Shown in pieces: positions 8,277 to 17,752 of a DNA stretch of 64,000 nucleotides. The notes under the pieces were generated by a model, which did not search any database, was not told the origin of the DNA, and saw only the letters and a program-made list of their open reading frames with translations. Within the stretch, counting starts at the first letter, position 1. Each line of letters begins with the position of its first letter. The position numbers were made by a program, and so were the translations under genes. This stretch comes from Dokdonia sp. 4H-3-7-5. GTDB lineage: Bacteria; Bacteroidota; Bacteroidia; Flavobacteriales; Flavobacteriaceae. The DNA lies in assembly GCF_000212355.1 (NCBI RefSeq), contig NC_015496.1, positions 2,182,501 to 2,246,500 on the forward strand, written 5' to 3'.

Positions 8277-10766
8277 TTACAACCTATACTTTCCATTATT
8301 AGTCAAGAAAATAGCATTGGCAAAAAATAACTTTCCGTTGTGCCAGAAAGCTCTAAAAAGAGGGTCGTCTACCATGTAGATAACGCTACCGCGTCCCATG
8401 CGTTCTTCTCCAAAAATAAGAGATTTGCTAAGTTTTGCTTTGGCATTATCACCCGCAAATCCTGCAACATTAGTTACTTCTTCTGGAATGTAAGACACGT
8501 TGAAACCTTTGTCCAGATATGAATAAGAGTTGCTTCCTAGTTTTAAAGAGTAGTAGGTGTCATCGTACCCAAAAGCCATAGGATGTGTAGGGTCTACTTT
8601 GGTTTTAAAGATAGAACCTGTTATAAAGTTGGTGGTACTTGCGTTCTCGCGCTCAGCATATGGAATGAGATTATCATCGCTCGAAGTATCGTCGTCGTCA
8701 CTTGAATTGCTGTTGCGTTTTAAGTTAAAACCAGATTTTCCAGCAAAACTTCCTACGGCATTCGCTATCGCGATTACTTTTCCGCCACCGCGCACAAAAT
8801 CTTTTACTTTATCTAGTGTACTATCATTAAGCACACTTCCATACCAGCCGCTAGGCATTACAAGTACATCAAATTCTTCTAGGTCAATGCGACCTAAATT
8901 ACCAGTATCAATCGAGGTAGCAGGATATCCTAGTGTTTGCTCAAAGAAATACCAAGTGGCTCCATAACTTAATGATGAGGTTCCTTCTCCTTTCAATAAT
9001 GCAATTTTCGGCGGATTGATAAGTTTCATAGATGATGATCCAAAGTCAGGACCAGAGGTCGAAAATGAAGTATTCGTTGCGTTAAGGATTCTGTTATGCT
9101 TTCGCGAAAGCGTATTTACAACCTCATTAAAATCTGTACGTCCTTTGTTATCACTTTTTGTAATTACTAGCGATCCTCGTTCATAAGAGATTCCATTATT
9201 TGCAAAAGGCTTTTCTGTAAAACGTACTTTAATTCCTTCTTTTAATAGCGCAGCAAGTAGCTTTGCATCTTCAAGGCTATTCCACTTTGCGATATAACCT
9301 GCAGCGTTTGCATTCAGGTTTGAGTTGTTTGTGGTAAAAGGATTTGCCGTATTTGCAGTAACGAGTGACGTGCTTGCTACAGCTTTGAGGCCATAAGCAT
9401 GCGGTAAACTCCAGGCAGTAATGTCATAAGTAAGTGGTGTGCTCAGTTTTGCATCTGGCTCAAGAAGCGCTTTTACCATTTTACCTTTTGGCTGATTAGT
9501 ACTCACCACCATTGCCATGTCATAACTCATGCTTCCTTGACCGTTTGAGGTATAAGAAAATCCTGAGGCTTTCCCGTTTGATGAGAAGCCATATTTGATC
9601 TCGTGCCTGTCTAGCAGTGTCGCAAGTTCTTTAAGATTGTCTAGATTTCCAGAAAGTACGTAGCTTTTATATTTAAGGCCGCTTGTATTAAAGTAGTCTT
9701 TAAATTGGGTGTTAAGCTTACCAGCATTTGCAGAGGATATTTCTATAGTAGAAAGTCCTGTGGTTTTGTGATGTGCTACACGATCTACAAGGGTAAGTTC
9801 AAAACCTTGATCTGTATCTATTCCTAATCCTGCACGACCGTGACCGGCTTGCTCGTAGGTCATCCCAATTGCACCCATAAACATAGGGTACGTATCTCCG
9901 TACGATGGATAGAGTAAGTCAAAACTCTCTCCGGTAAAAAATAGCCAACCTTCTTTATCAAAATAGCGAGCATGGTTTTTTCCTATTTCTACTTGGAATT
10001 CTTGTTGCCAGTCTGTGATGATCTCATTAAAAGGCTCTGCTGCTGGAGCAAAGTAATAAGGGCTATTAATACCTTGCTCGTGGAAATCTACATGCACGTG
10101 TGGCATCCACTTATTATATACTTTTAATCGTTGCTGTGATTCTACTTGAGAAGCCCAAGCCCAATCGCGGTTTAGGTCAAAAAGGTAGTGATTAGGTCTT
10201 CCTCCCGGCCATGGCTCATCGTGTTCTGCAGCTACTTGAGCTGGATCGTAAGGTGTAGATGCCACTTGGTTAAACCAGTTTGCATAGCGGTCACGTCCAT
10301 CTGGATTTACACAAGGATCTATAATAACCACAGTGTTTTCCAGCCAATCTTTTTTTGTAGTCACAAGCTCATACAATGTAGCCATAGATGCCTCTGTTGA
10401 GGAAGCTTCATTACCATGGACATTATAAGAAAGCCATACAATCGCCTTATCTGCCGCACCAGAATTACCAGAGGCAATACCTGTTTGCTCAAGATTTGCT
10501 TTACGTATGTTTTCTAGATTGTTGTGATTTGCTGCTGTTGTGATAACTGCATACGTAAGCGGTCTGCGCTCATTTGTTTTACCATATGTTTGGTAGGTTA
10601 CTAGGTCACTATTTTCTGCAACATGCTCAAAGTAGCGCACTACGTCTGCGTGGCGTGAGAACTGTGTTCCTATCTCGTACCCCAGAAATTCTGATGGAGA
10701 TTGTACTTGTGCAGTCAGTAATGTTGTGAGAAATAAGGCGACAAAAAGGCTGTAGATTCTGAGCAT
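8277..10766 (-). CDS. M14-family zinc carboxypeptidase, secreted
   Basis: An 829-residue secreted metallopeptidase. The start at 10766 gives a normal signal peptide (MLRIYSLFVALFLTTLLTA-Q); an ATG 16 codons upstream gives an implausible N-terminus. Zinc-site features of M14 are visible: NVHGNEASSTEAS (His and Glu ligands), NPDGRDRY, DLNRDWAW and VDFHEQG (third ligand His), with a TYEQAG segment for the catalytic Glu. The C-terminal third looks like a ThuA/GATase-like domain (IALLKGEG, FDVLVMPSGWYG) with an Asp-rich insert (SSDDDDTSSDD). It probably trims peptides in the periplasm or outside. A palindrome copy encodes TLSRKH. Confidence 0.88.
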   Translation of the reverse strand: MLRIYSLFVALFLTTLLTAQVQSPSEFLGYEIGTQFSRHADVVRYFEHVAENSDLVTYQTYGKTNERRPLTYAVITTAANHNNLENIRKANLEQTGIASGNSGAADKAIVWLSYNVHGNEASSTEASMATLYELVTTKKDWLENTVVIIDPCVNPDGRDRYANWFNQVASTPYDPAQVAAEHDEPWPGGRPNHYLFDLNRDWAWASQVESQQRLKVYNKWMPHVHVDFHEQGINSPYYFAPAAEPFNEIITDWQQEFQVEIGKNHARYFDKEGWLFFTGESFDLLYPSYGDTYPMFMGAIGMTYEQAGHGRAGLGIDTDQGFELTLVDRVAHHKTTGLSTIEISSANAGKLNTQFKDYFNTSGLKYKSYVLSGNLDNLKELATLLDRHEIKYGFSSNGKASGFSYTSNGQGSMSYDMAMVVSTNQPKGKMVKALLEPDAKLSTPLTYDITAWSLPHAYGLKAVASTSLVTANTANPFTTNNSNLNANAAGYIAKWNSLEDAKLLAALLKEGIKVRFTEKPFANNGISYERGSLVITKSDNKGRTDFNEVVNTLSRKHNRILNATNTSFSTSGPDFGSSSMKLINPPKIALLKGEGTSSLSYGATWYFFEQTLGYPATSIDTGNLGRIDLEEFDVLVMPSGWYGSVLNDSTLDKVKDFVRGGGKVIAIANAVGSFAGKSGFNLKRNSNSSDDDDTSSDDNLIPYAERENASTTNFITGSIFKTKVDPTHPMAFGYDDTYYSLKLGSNSYSYLDKGFNVSYIPEEVTNVAGFAGDNAKAKLSKSLIFGEERMGRGSVIYMVDDPLFRAFWHNGKLFFANAIFLTNNGKYRL
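9098..9111. repeat. palindrome GCTTTCGCGAAAGC (14 bp) inside the M14 peptidase gene
   Basis: Coding copy, read as Leu-Ser-Arg-Lys on the minus strand. Confidence 0.9.
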
Positions 10767-10861
10767 TTGGTTGGTTTTAGCAAAAGCTAAAGCTATAAAA
10801 AGAGCTCGCCGCAAATCAGCGTTTTAACGTTTTTTTGGGAAAACTCGCTATTTAACGGATT

Positions 10862-10869
10862 TATCTTTA
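10862..10869 (+). promoter_or_regulatory. -7-like promoter element of bshC (TATCTTTA)
   Basis: One mismatch to TAnnTTTG, 18 bases before the bshC ATG; the same TATCTTTAC form is seen before the Omp85-like gene at 14123. Confidence 0.45.
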
Positions 10870-10887
10870 CTATCTAAACCATAATTT

Positions 10888-12483
10888 ATGCCAACCGACT
10901 GTCTGCCGTACCGTGAAACTGGGTATTTTTCTAATCTAATCACTAACTATCTAGATCAAGAAGAAGCACTTAAGCCCTTTTATCACAGATTTCCTACCGC
11001 AGATAATCTTATTAAACAGGCAGAAGAGAAGGGTCAATTTTTTAGTCCGCTTTCGCGAAAGCGTTTATATGATTCCCTCATCGCGCAATATAAAAGTACA
11101 AACACCTCTGCCGAGACGCAGCTCAATCTAGAGCATCTTGCCAGTGAAAATACGTTTACCATTACCACAGGGCACCAGCTCAATTTATTTACGGGGCCGC
11201 TCTATTTTTTATATAAAATTATCTCTGTGATTAACCTCTGCAAGGAGCTTAAAGAGAAAGATCCAGACCGCAATTATGTGCCTATTTACTGGATGGCGAC
11301 AGAGGATCACGATTTTGACGAGATTAACTACTTCAATTTTCAAGGTAAAAAAGTACAGTGGAATCGTGAGGACGGTGGCGCCGTAGGCGAACTATCAACC
11401 GATGGGCTGCCTGAGGTACTAGCATTATTTAAAACACAGCTCGGGACTTCTAGAAATGCGGAGTACCTCTCAAAACTTTTTAGTGATGCCTACCTCAATC
11501 ACGATAATCTGGCAGATGCAACGCGCTATCTAGGTAACGAGCTTTTTGGTGAGTACGGCCTTGTCATTGTAGATGGTAACGACGCGGGACTTAAAGAATT
11601 ATTTGCTCCTTATGTACAACGAGAATTGCTAGAGGGCGTGTCGCACGCAAAGGTGACACAGCAAACCGAGCAGCTCACTGCGCTAGGCTACCCAGAGCAA
11701 GTGCACCCTCGTGAGATTAACTTGTTTTACATTACAAAAGGCATCCGTGAGCGCATTATCAAGGTGGATGATATGTATGTGGTAAATGATACAGATATCC
11801 GCTTTCGCGAAAATGAGATACTCAACGAGCTTGCTAATCATCCAGAACGGTTCTCGCCTAACGCCTTGCTGAGACCACTTTTTCAAGAAGTGATTTTGCC
11901 GAATCTTTGTTACATAGGTGGAGGCGGAGAGCTGGCGTACTGGTTCCAGCTTAAAACATATTTTGAAGAAGTAGGAGTTCCATTTCCAGCATTACTACTT
12001 CGTAACTCAGTATTAATACGTACAGAAAAACAACGTACAAAGGCAGAAAATCTAGGCGTGTCGTTGCCAAATTTATTTTTGAAACAAAATGAACTCATTA
12101 ACCGAAAAGTGCGTGCCATCTCAAATATAGAGATAGACTTCTCTGCACAACGCAGCTTCTTAAAAGAGCAGTTTAAAGCAATGCACTTACTAGCCGAAGA
12201 GACAGACGCTAGTTTTATAGGAGCCGTAAAAGCTCAAGAAGTAAAACAACTCAAAGGCTTAGAAAACTTAGAGAGTAGATTGCTACGTGCACAAAAGCGA
12301 AAGTTAAGTGATCACGTACAACGTCTAGTAGATTTACAAAACGAAGTTTTCCCAATGCAAAGCCTACAAGAAAGAAATACCAACTTCTCACAGTTTTATC
12401 TAGAATTTGGCGAGCAACTCATCCCTGAGTTAGTAAATGCTCTTGAGCCGCTAGGTGGCGAGTTTACGGTGGTTACTTTGTAG
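10888..12483 (+). CDS. bshC: bacillithiol synthesis cysteine-adding enzyme BshC
   Basis: BshC catalyses, or is thought to catalyse, the last step of bacillithiol synthesis, addition of cysteine to GlcN-malate. The protein has 531 residues, the usual size. Typical BshC stretches are present: FTITTGHQLNLFTGPLYFLYKII near residues 90-112, the YWMATEDHDFDEIN segment that forms the Rossmann active site, GGGGELAYW near 350, and a C-terminal coiled coil (about 430-500). Presence of BshC suggests that the cell uses bacillithiol as low-molecular-weight thiol. No other bsh gene is in the window. It carries one perfect palindrome (SPLSRKR) and one partial copy (RFREN). Confidence 0.93.
   Translation: MPTDCLPYRETGYFSNLITNYLDQEEALKPFYHRFPTADNLIKQAEEKGQFFSPLSRKRLYDSLIAQYKSTNTSAETQLNLEHLASENTFTITTGHQLNLFTGPLYFLYKIISVINLCKELKEKDPDRNYVPIYWMATEDHDFDEINYFNFQGKKVQWNREDGGAVGELSTDGLPEVLALFKTQLGTSRNAEYLSKLFSDAYLNHDNLADATRYLGNELFGEYGLVIVDGNDAGLKELFAPYVQRELLEGVSHAKVTQQTEQLTALGYPEQVHPREINLFYITKGIRERIIKVDDMYVVNDTDIRFRENEILNELANHPERFSPNALLRPLFQEVILPNLCYIGGGGELAYWFQLKTYFEEVGVPFPALLLRNSVLIRTEKQRTKAENLGVSLPNLFLKQNELINRKVRAISNIEIDFSAQRSFLKEQFKAMHLLAEETDASFIGAVKAQEVKQLKGLENLESRLLRAQKRKLSDHVQRLVDLQNEVFPMQSLQERNTNFSQFYLEFGEQLIPELVNALEPLGGEFTVVTL
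11049..11064. repeat. palindrome CGCTTTCGCGAAAGCG (16 bp) inside bshC
   Basis: Coding copy, read as Leu-Ser-Arg-Lys. Confidence 0.9.
11801..11812. repeat. partial palindrome GCTTTCGCGAAA inside bshC
   Basis: The right arm is broken after AAA. Read as Phe-Arg-Glu, a different phase from the other copy in the same gene. Confidence 0.6.
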
Positions 12484-12505
12484 GAGAATTGTTAGCTTTT
12501 ATAGT

Positions 12506-13066
12506 CTATCTTATCTCATTTTCAATAGTTTCTATTAATGACTCTACGAAGTCATCAATTAGTTTAAAATTAAACTCTATTGAATATGTATAGTTCTTGA
12601 CTTCATATGAATATCTCCAATTAACAAAGGAGTCATTATGAAGTCTGAGTAATTCTTTGATATTCAAATTTGTGATGTCATTTTTATCTTCTCTGTCACT
12701 ATTGTTGTTAAGACTAGTATTGTAAGTGAATTTTACAGCTTTTAGTTTTTCTTTTGAATTAGTTTTCAGTTTTTTAGAATTAAAATTCCTTTCAATTTTC
12801 TTCTGAGTTTCCAATGGTAGATAATCAAAAAGTTCCTCAAGTTTATGACCGCTTTTAGAGGGTTTTGAAGGTGATATATTATGAAGAAGTTTCAAAAGTA
12901 GTTCTGCGGCAAAAGTATAGCAAGTTGCAGAAACAGGTGAGAGTTCAAAGCCCTCGAGTCCGCTGTTAAAGTTGATTCTTTCAGCAGATATTCTAGCTTG
13001 TTTAAAAAAACCTAGAGCAGAATAATATTGGAGTTGCTCATTATTTTTAGTTGTTCTTTTTACCAT
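12506..13066 (-). CDS. HEPN-like protein of unknown function
   Basis: A 186-residue, strongly helical and AT-rich gene. An N-terminal helix pair (LQYYSALGFFKQARISAERI, then ATCYTFAAELLLKLLHNI) is followed by a GHKLEELFDYLP segment and a FVNWRYSYE segment. This layout is what I associate with HEPN-type helical bundles, which often act as RNases in toxin or defence systems. The canonical Rx4-6H RNase motif is not clearly present, so the assignment is tentative and activity should not be assumed. It overlaps the start-side neighbour by 20 bases, so the two genes are translationally coupled. Confidence 0.5.
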   Translation of the reverse strand: MVKRTTKNNEQLQYYSALGFFKQARISAERINFNSGLEGFELSPVSATCYTFAAELLLKLLHNISPSKPSKSGHKLEELFDYLPLETQKKIERNFNSKKLKTNSKEKLKAVKFTYNTSLNNNSDREDKNDITNLNIKELLRLHNDSFVNWRYSYEVKNYTYSIEFNFKLIDDFVESLIETIENEIR

Positions 13067-13565
13067 TTATGAACTTTGTGATTGTTGGATTTCCATTATC
13101 ATTTATGCAAAATTCTTCACCATCTTTCTTTCCGTCTTTATAAGGACATTTATATATTAAAGTAGTATCCTTATGTCTTGTGACTAAAGTCTTTTTAAAA
13201 TTAGTGTCGTAATATGTCCTTTCAGTGAATTTACCATCCTCATTAGTTGTATAGCGAATTCTTTCCTTTGGTGCTAGTGGATATTTCTTATAGTAGAAAA
13301 CATTTTCAGCAAGTCTTCTATGACTTTTATTATAAAATAATTTCCATTCTAGAAGAACACCATTCTTATATATCTCTTCTGCAACAATATGGCCATTTCC
13401 GTTTTTTCTAAGCTTTTGTGCAACACCAGTAAATAGCTCATCATTATAGTCTTGATATGCAAGATTGTTATCAAAATATATCTCTTTGACAGATAATGTG
13501 TCTTGAGAGAATACATTTTGATAACCAACAATAAGTAGAAAAAGAATTATTGAACGTAACTTCAT
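13047..13565 (-). CDS. secreted MORN-like protein
   Basis: A 172-residue protein with a signal peptide (MKLRSIILFLLIVGYQNVFSQ). The mature part has short repeated motifs of the type Tyr-x-Asp/Asn-Gly-x (EEIYKNGVLLEWKLFY, YKDGKKDGEEFCINDNGNPTITKFINGK), as in MORN/YwqK-like proteins. It begins 2 bases after trmL ends and overlaps the HEPN-like gene, so trmL, this gene and the HEPN-like gene may share a transcript. Its base composition is more AT-rich than the neighbours. Function unknown. Confidence 0.6.
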   Translation of the reverse strand: MKLRSIILFLLIVGYQNVFSQDTLSVKEIYFDNNLAYQDYNDELFTGVAQKLRKNGNGHIVAEEIYKNGVLLEWKLFYNKSHRRLAENVFYYKKYPLAPKERIRYTTNEDGKFTERTYYDTNFKKTLVTRHKDTTLIYKCPYKDGKKDGEEFCINDNGNPTITKFINGKKNN

Positions 13566-13567
13566 AT

Positions 13568-14020
13568 CTATAAATTCAACTGCCTTATCCCCTCATAAGC
13601 TACAATTCCAACGGCATTTGCGAGATTTAAACTTCTGATGTGCTCGCTAAATAATGGGATTTTATAAAGTTGGTCGGGGTGTTTTTCGGTGATTTCTTTT
13701 GGGAGTCCTTTAGATTCTTTTCCAAAGACGAGAAATAGGTCCTCTTCAAAAGGAATGTCATAATGTGACTTTGTGCCGTGACTTGAGAGAAAAGCCATTT
13801 TCGCGAAAGCGTTCTTATTAAAAAAGTCTTCTGTATTATCATAATACTGAACGTCTAGATGCTGCCAGTAGTCAAGACCTGCGCGTTTAAGGCGGGTGTC
13901 GTCTATCTCAAAACCAAAGGGTTTTACAAGGTGCAACTTGCAGCCAGAACCGAGGGCAAGCCTACCTATGTTACCTGTGTTGTTTGGGATTTCTGGATTG
14001 ATGAGTACAATATTGAGCAT
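13568..14020 (-). CDS. trmL: tRNA (cytidine/uridine-2'-O-)-methyltransferase TrmL
   Basis: A SPOUT-class enzyme that 2'-O-methylates the wobble base (position 34) of tRNA-Leu isoacceptors. The 150 residues start with MLNIVLINPEIPNNTGNIGRLALG and contain HLVKPFGFEIDD, the knot motif FGKESKGLP and the closing segment IRSLNLANAVGIVAYEGIRQ. All are characteristic of TrmL, and the length is normal. A partial palindrome copy gives NAFAKMAF within the protein. Confidence 0.93.
   Translation of the reverse strand: MLNIVLINPEIPNNTGNIGRLALGSGCKLHLVKPFGFEIDDTRLKRAGLDYWQHLDVQYYDNTEDFFNKNAFAKMAFLSSHGTKSHYDIPFEEDLFLVFGKESKGLPKEITEKHPDQLYKIPLFSEHIRSLNLANAVGIVAYEGIRQLNL
13799..13811. repeat. partial palindrome TTTCGCGAAAGCG inside trmL
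   Basis: The left arm is incomplete (ATTT instead of CGCTTT). Read as Ala-Phe-Ala-Lys on the minus strand. Confidence 0.6.
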
Positions 14021-14122
14021 AATGGCTTGCTTGATGGTATGTATGATGTATAAATGGTGCGTGAGATACTAATGTTATCACAAAAACTAAAGCTTGTCAC
14101 GAGCTATAACTCCCGTCTACAG

Positions 14123-14130
14123 TATCTTTA
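14123..14130 (+). promoter_or_regulatory. -7-like promoter element of the Omp85-like gene (TATCTTTA)
   Basis: It lies 16 bases before a TTG codon at 14146 that begins a signal peptide, and so supports use of that TTG. Confidence 0.45.
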
Positions 14131-14145
14131 CCCAAAAATAGCATT

Positions 14146-15321
14146 TTGAGAGTAAATTACTTCCCCCAAACATTGATATACCTTATTGCCATCGTACTTT
14201 TTACGGTAGGTAATACACAGACGGCACAGGCACAGGATTTTGAAAAAATTAAAGAGTTTTTTACGTTTCACCCTAACCACAAGGCTGTTGCAAAAGATTC
14301 TACTTTATATGCATCTAAGTTTATAGCGGCACCAGTAATGAGCTACAGCCCGGAGACAAATTTTGCCTTTGGGACGGGTGCAAAATACTTATTTAAATTT
14401 AACGGTAGTGGGGAGGAGACCCGTGTGTCTAATATGCCTATCACGCTGCAGTACACCCTTAATAGTCAGTTTTTTGTTTATTCTGGATTTGAGATTTTTA
14501 CGAATCAAGAGAAGTGGGTGATAGAAGGTAATATCCTTTTTCAAAATTATCCAAGACTGTTTTATGGTTTTGGCACAAACGCACCAGAAAGTGCAGAGGA
14601 GGAGTATAATTATTACCAGTTGCTAGTGGAGCCTATATTTTTAAAACAGGCTTTTACACGTTATCTTTTTGTAGGTGCAGGTGTGCGTTTTAATCATATT
14701 TACTCTGTAGACATAGAGGAAGGCGGACTAATAGATCAAACCAGACCTACAGGTTATGATGGGTCTACATCATTAGGTGTTGAGGTTGCTGCGCTGTATG
14801 ATAACAGAAATAATGTGCTTAATGCTCAAAATGGATGGTACCTCGAGACAACGAGAGGTCAATATTTTGAGGCGCTGGGAGGTACACATAATTTTGATTT
14901 GACACGTTTTGATTTAAGACATTACACAAAGCCATTTGCAGATAAAGATGATATTATTGCTTTCCAGATGGTGGGAAGATTTACGCGTGGTGACTTACCG
15001 TTTTCTGAGTTTTCTTTTCTTGGAGGTAGTGAGATTATGCGTGGTTATAGAGAAGGCCGTTATGTAGGTAGAGATTTACTGGCAAGCCAGGTAGAATATA
15101 GAAAGACGTTTAAGAACTCTCGTTTTGGCGCTGTATTATTTGCCGGTGGAGGTGATATCTATAATGATGTGAGCGATTTTCAGTTTAAGAACTTAAAACC
15201 TACCTATGGAGGTGGTCTTCGCTTTATGATAGATAAGGAAGAGCGTCTCAATCTTCGTTTTGATGTAGGTTTTGGTAGAGGTTCTAGTGAGTTTTACTTA
15301 GGGATTGCAGAGGCATTTTAA
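14146..15321 (+). CDS. BamA/TamA (Omp85)-family outer-membrane barrel protein
   Basis: A 391-residue protein with a probable TTG start: the frame opens with a good signal peptide (RVNYFPQTLIYLIAIVLF...AQA), has no ATG before it, and the promoter sits just upstream. The mature part lacks recognisable POTRA domains and resembles the C-terminal surface-antigen (D15) barrel: alternating strands, FGFGTNAP, the GG.EIMRGYREGRYVGRD segment that corresponds to the Omp85 L6 RGY/F motif, and a terminal strand ending in EAF. It likely sits in the outer membrane; whether it handles proteins or lipids cannot be told. Confidence 0.8.
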   Translation: MRVNYFPQTLIYLIAIVLFTVGNTQTAQAQDFEKIKEFFTFHPNHKAVAKDSTLYASKFIAAPVMSYSPETNFAFGTGAKYLFKFNGSGEETRVSNMPITLQYTLNSQFFVYSGFEIFTNQEKWVIEGNILFQNYPRLFYGFGTNAPESAEEEYNYYQLLVEPIFLKQAFTRYLFVGAGVRFNHIYSVDIEEGGLIDQTRPTGYDGSTSLGVEVAALYDNRNNVLNAQNGWYLETTRGQYFEALGGTHNFDLTRFDLRHYTKPFADKDDIIAFQMVGRFTRGDLPFSEFSFLGGSEIMRGYREGRYVGRDLLASQVEYRKTFKNSRFGAVLFAGGGDIYNDVSDFQFKNLKPTYGGGLRFMIDKEERLNLRFDVGFGRGSSEFYLGIAEAF

Positions 15322-15408
15322 TAGCGAGCAGCTAGTTTAATTTGCATCATTTTATTTTTAGAGATAGGAACAAAATTTCTATATTACTCTGAAAATAATC
15401 CTGATACG

Positions 15409-16734
15409 ATGCTTAAACCTGTACTCTTTTTTCTTTCCATTTTTTTAGTTTGTAGTTGTGCTGAACAACAAGAACCAGAAGTTGCCGTAAACCTAGAAAC
15501 GTACTGGGGAGAAAATCCTTGGCCAGACATTAGAAAGAAGCGTATTAGTCAGCTATTGCCGCAAGCGCTCAAAACTGCAGAGGTAGATTGCTGGATGACT
15601 ATTTGTAGAGAAAATAATAATGACCCCATTGCAGATCACATAGGAGGAGAAAATGCTGGAGGTACCGCCGTATTTTTATTTTACAACGACGCTACTGGGT
15701 TTCACTCCAAGGTATTCTCACCTTCTGGAGAAGCAACTGCGCTAGATGATCTAGATATACACGAGGAGGTCGTGAGTGTAGCGCGAGGAACCTCTGCTAT
15801 TGAGCAAGCCTCAGATTTTATCAAAACAAAAGATTTTAAACGTATTGCCGTAAACACATCTTCAAAAAATGTGATGGCAGACGGACTTACGCATACACAG
15901 TATGAAGAAATCGCTACTGCCTTAGGTGACGAAAAGTCAAAATTAGTATCCTCAGAAGAGGTTGTCTATGAGTGGTTATCTATAAAGCTACCAGAAGAAG
16001 TTGCCATCTTAAAGAAAGCAGCAAAGCTCACTGCCCAGTGGCAGATTGAAGCCTACGAGCAAGTAGTACCTGGCACATCTACAGATGCAGATATTGCAAA
16101 ATATTTAAAACAAAGAATGACCGAGTATGGCGTGACAGATGGATGGGCACCTGCTCAAAATCCTAATGTAAATTCTGGTCCAGACCGTGGGCACTCGCAC
16201 GCTACAGATAAAGTAATTATGCCTGGTGATGTGATACAAATAGATTTTGGTATCAAGGTATATGACAGGTGGGTGACAGATATACAGCGATTTGCATATG
16301 TCTTAAAAGAAGGTGAGAGCGAGGCTCCAGATGAGATTATGCACTACTGGGAAAGTTCTAAAGCTGGAAATAGGGCAGCACTCGCTGCGATGCAACCTGG
16401 CGTAAAAGGAGTAGATGTAGATAGAGCCCAGCGCATACTTATGGAAAAAGCAGGGTCTGATTATGTGATGTGGAGCACAGGCCACCCAGTAGGCTATGTC
16501 GCTCACGATGTAGGACCTAATCTAGGAGGTTCTCAAGCATCGCACGTGAGACCAGCCTCAGAAAAAGTGATCAAGGAAGGGATGACGTTTGCCTTTGACG
16601 GTTTTCACTCTTGGAAACTAGCAGACGGTGGTGTAAAAACAATGTCTGTAGAGGAGATGGCCGTAGTAACAGAAAATGGAGCAGAGTATCTTATCGCTCC
16701 ACAAGAAGAACTTGTTATTATCTCAAATAAGTAA
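15409..16734 (+). CDS. M24-family aminopeptidase-like lipoprotein
   Basis: A 441-residue lipoprotein (MLKPVLFFLSIFLVCSC) with a creatinase-like N-terminal domain and a pita-bread M24 domain. Possible dimetal ligands are visible: IDFG and VTDIQR (two Asp), the His in GHPVGYVAHDVG, and Glu residues in GMTFAFDG/VEEMAVV; the first of the two usual Glu appears shifted, so check it by alignment. Xaa-Pro dipeptidase or aminopeptidase activity in the periplasm or at the surface is the likely role. It ends 1 base before the convergent glycosyltransferase gene. Confidence 0.85.
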   Translation: MLKPVLFFLSIFLVCSCAEQQEPEVAVNLETYWGENPWPDIRKKRISQLLPQALKTAEVDCWMTICRENNNDPIADHIGGENAGGTAVFLFYNDATGFHSKVFSPSGEATALDDLDIHEEVVSVARGTSAIEQASDFIKTKDFKRIAVNTSSKNVMADGLTHTQYEEIATALGDEKSKLVSSEEVVYEWLSIKLPEEVAILKKAAKLTAQWQIEAYEQVVPGTSTDADIAKYLKQRMTEYGVTDGWAPAQNPNVNSGPDRGHSHATDKVIMPGDVIQIDFGIKVYDRWVTDIQRFAYVLKEGESEAPDEIMHYWESSKAGNRAALAAMQPGVKGVDVDRAQRILMEKAGSDYVMWSTGHPVGYVAHDVGPNLGGSQASHVRPASEKVIKEGMTFAFDGFHSWKLADGGVKTMSVEEMAVVTENGAEYLIAPQEELVIISNK

Positions 16735-16735
16735 A

Positions 16736-17752
16736 CTAAGCAAAAAACCAGTAATCCTTAACCACTTCTTTGCCCCAAGAATCAAGTAGGGCTTGTATTT
16801 CCTTCTTCCCATCGGGAGAAGAAACTACAATCATAATCTGCGCATTTTCTATAGATGGGACATCTGTATAAGATTGCATACGTACATCATAAATGTCTTT
16901 ACCTATCTGTTTCTCATTATTTGAAACCCAGTGAAAGCTGTCATTATACGATTGTAAAATCTTAGCCATATCCTTACCGTTGCGACCGGCACCCCAGAGT
17001 ACGAGTGGTCGTGTGTTATCACGATCTATCTCATAGAAGAAACGCATTTTCATATCAAAATAGCGATTGTCTTTATACTCATCCCAAGTACGTGAGATAC
17101 GGTTAGAGCGATCACGCCAGTGGTGAAGTATGGCATCTATCCCTATAACTTTGATCCCGTGTTTGTACATACGGAAACATAAATCATAATCTTCTGGATA
17201 GATAACAGGATCAAAAGCACCTACGGCATCAAAATCATCTTTATGAATCATCCAGCAATGTGACGGGATAACACACTCTTTATAAATCTGCTGGTAATGT
17301 GTGCTTGTTCTTGCCACTTCATTAAGCCAGCGCTCATAACGTAAAAAACCATCACCTACCTCGCCCTCATCTACAAAGTGCTCTGTACCTCCAGCAATCA
17401 CGTGCCCTTTTCCATACTTATGCCACTCATCTACTAGAAGCTGAATTTTATAATCTGGCATTTTATCATCAGAGTCCATCCTGTTGAGCAGGGTTCCGCG
17501 TACTTCTCTGTATCCACATTGTAATGTCGGGATGAGCTTATAGCCGTCACTGTCAAAAACACGAACGCGTGCATCTTGCTTTGCAAATGCTGCAAGAATC
17601 TCTGGAGTCTCATCTGTGCTGTGATCATTTACAGCAATAAGTTCCCAGTTTTGATACGTCTGGTTTATAATCGAGTTTATGCAATCGTGTAGATATGGAG
17701 CCGTGTCTTTTACGGCCATTATGATAGATACGAGGGGTTGATTTACTGCCAC
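16736..17752 (-). CDS. family 2 glycosyltransferase
   Basis: A GT-A-fold transferase of 338 residues. The N-terminal domain has VSIIMAVKDTAPYLHDCINSIINQTYQNWELIAVNDHSTDET, a DSDG-like donor site and NRMDSDDKMP as the DxD-type motif. The C-terminal 90 residues add a small Rossmann-like segment (VLWGAGRNGKDMAKILQ). The start is GTG at 17752, overlapping the upstream epimerase gene by 10 bases, so the two are coupled. Together they suggest synthesis or decoration of a surface glycan; donor and acceptor are unknown. Confidence 0.88.
   Translation of the reverse strand: MAVNQPLVSIIMAVKDTAPYLHDCINSIINQTYQNWELIAVNDHSTDETPEILAAFAKQDARVRVFDSDGYKLIPTLQCGYREVRGTLLNRMDSDDKMPDYKIQLLVDEWHKYGKGHVIAGGTEHFVDEGEVGDGFLRYERWLNEVARTSTHYQQIYKECVIPSHCWMIHKDDFDAVGAFDPVIYPEDYDLCFRMYKHGIKVIGIDAILHHWRDRSNRISRTWDEYKDNRYFDMKMRFFYEIDRDNTRPLVLWGAGRNGKDMAKILQSYNDSFHWVSNNEKQIGKDIYDVRMQSYTDVPSIENAQIMIVVSSPDGKKEIQALLDSWGKEVVKDYWFFA

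Noticed and set aside
12506-13565. A classical toxin-antitoxin operon
   Set aside because: The larger product has a signal peptide and the HEPN-like protein lacks a clear Rx4-6H motif, so the label is not supported.
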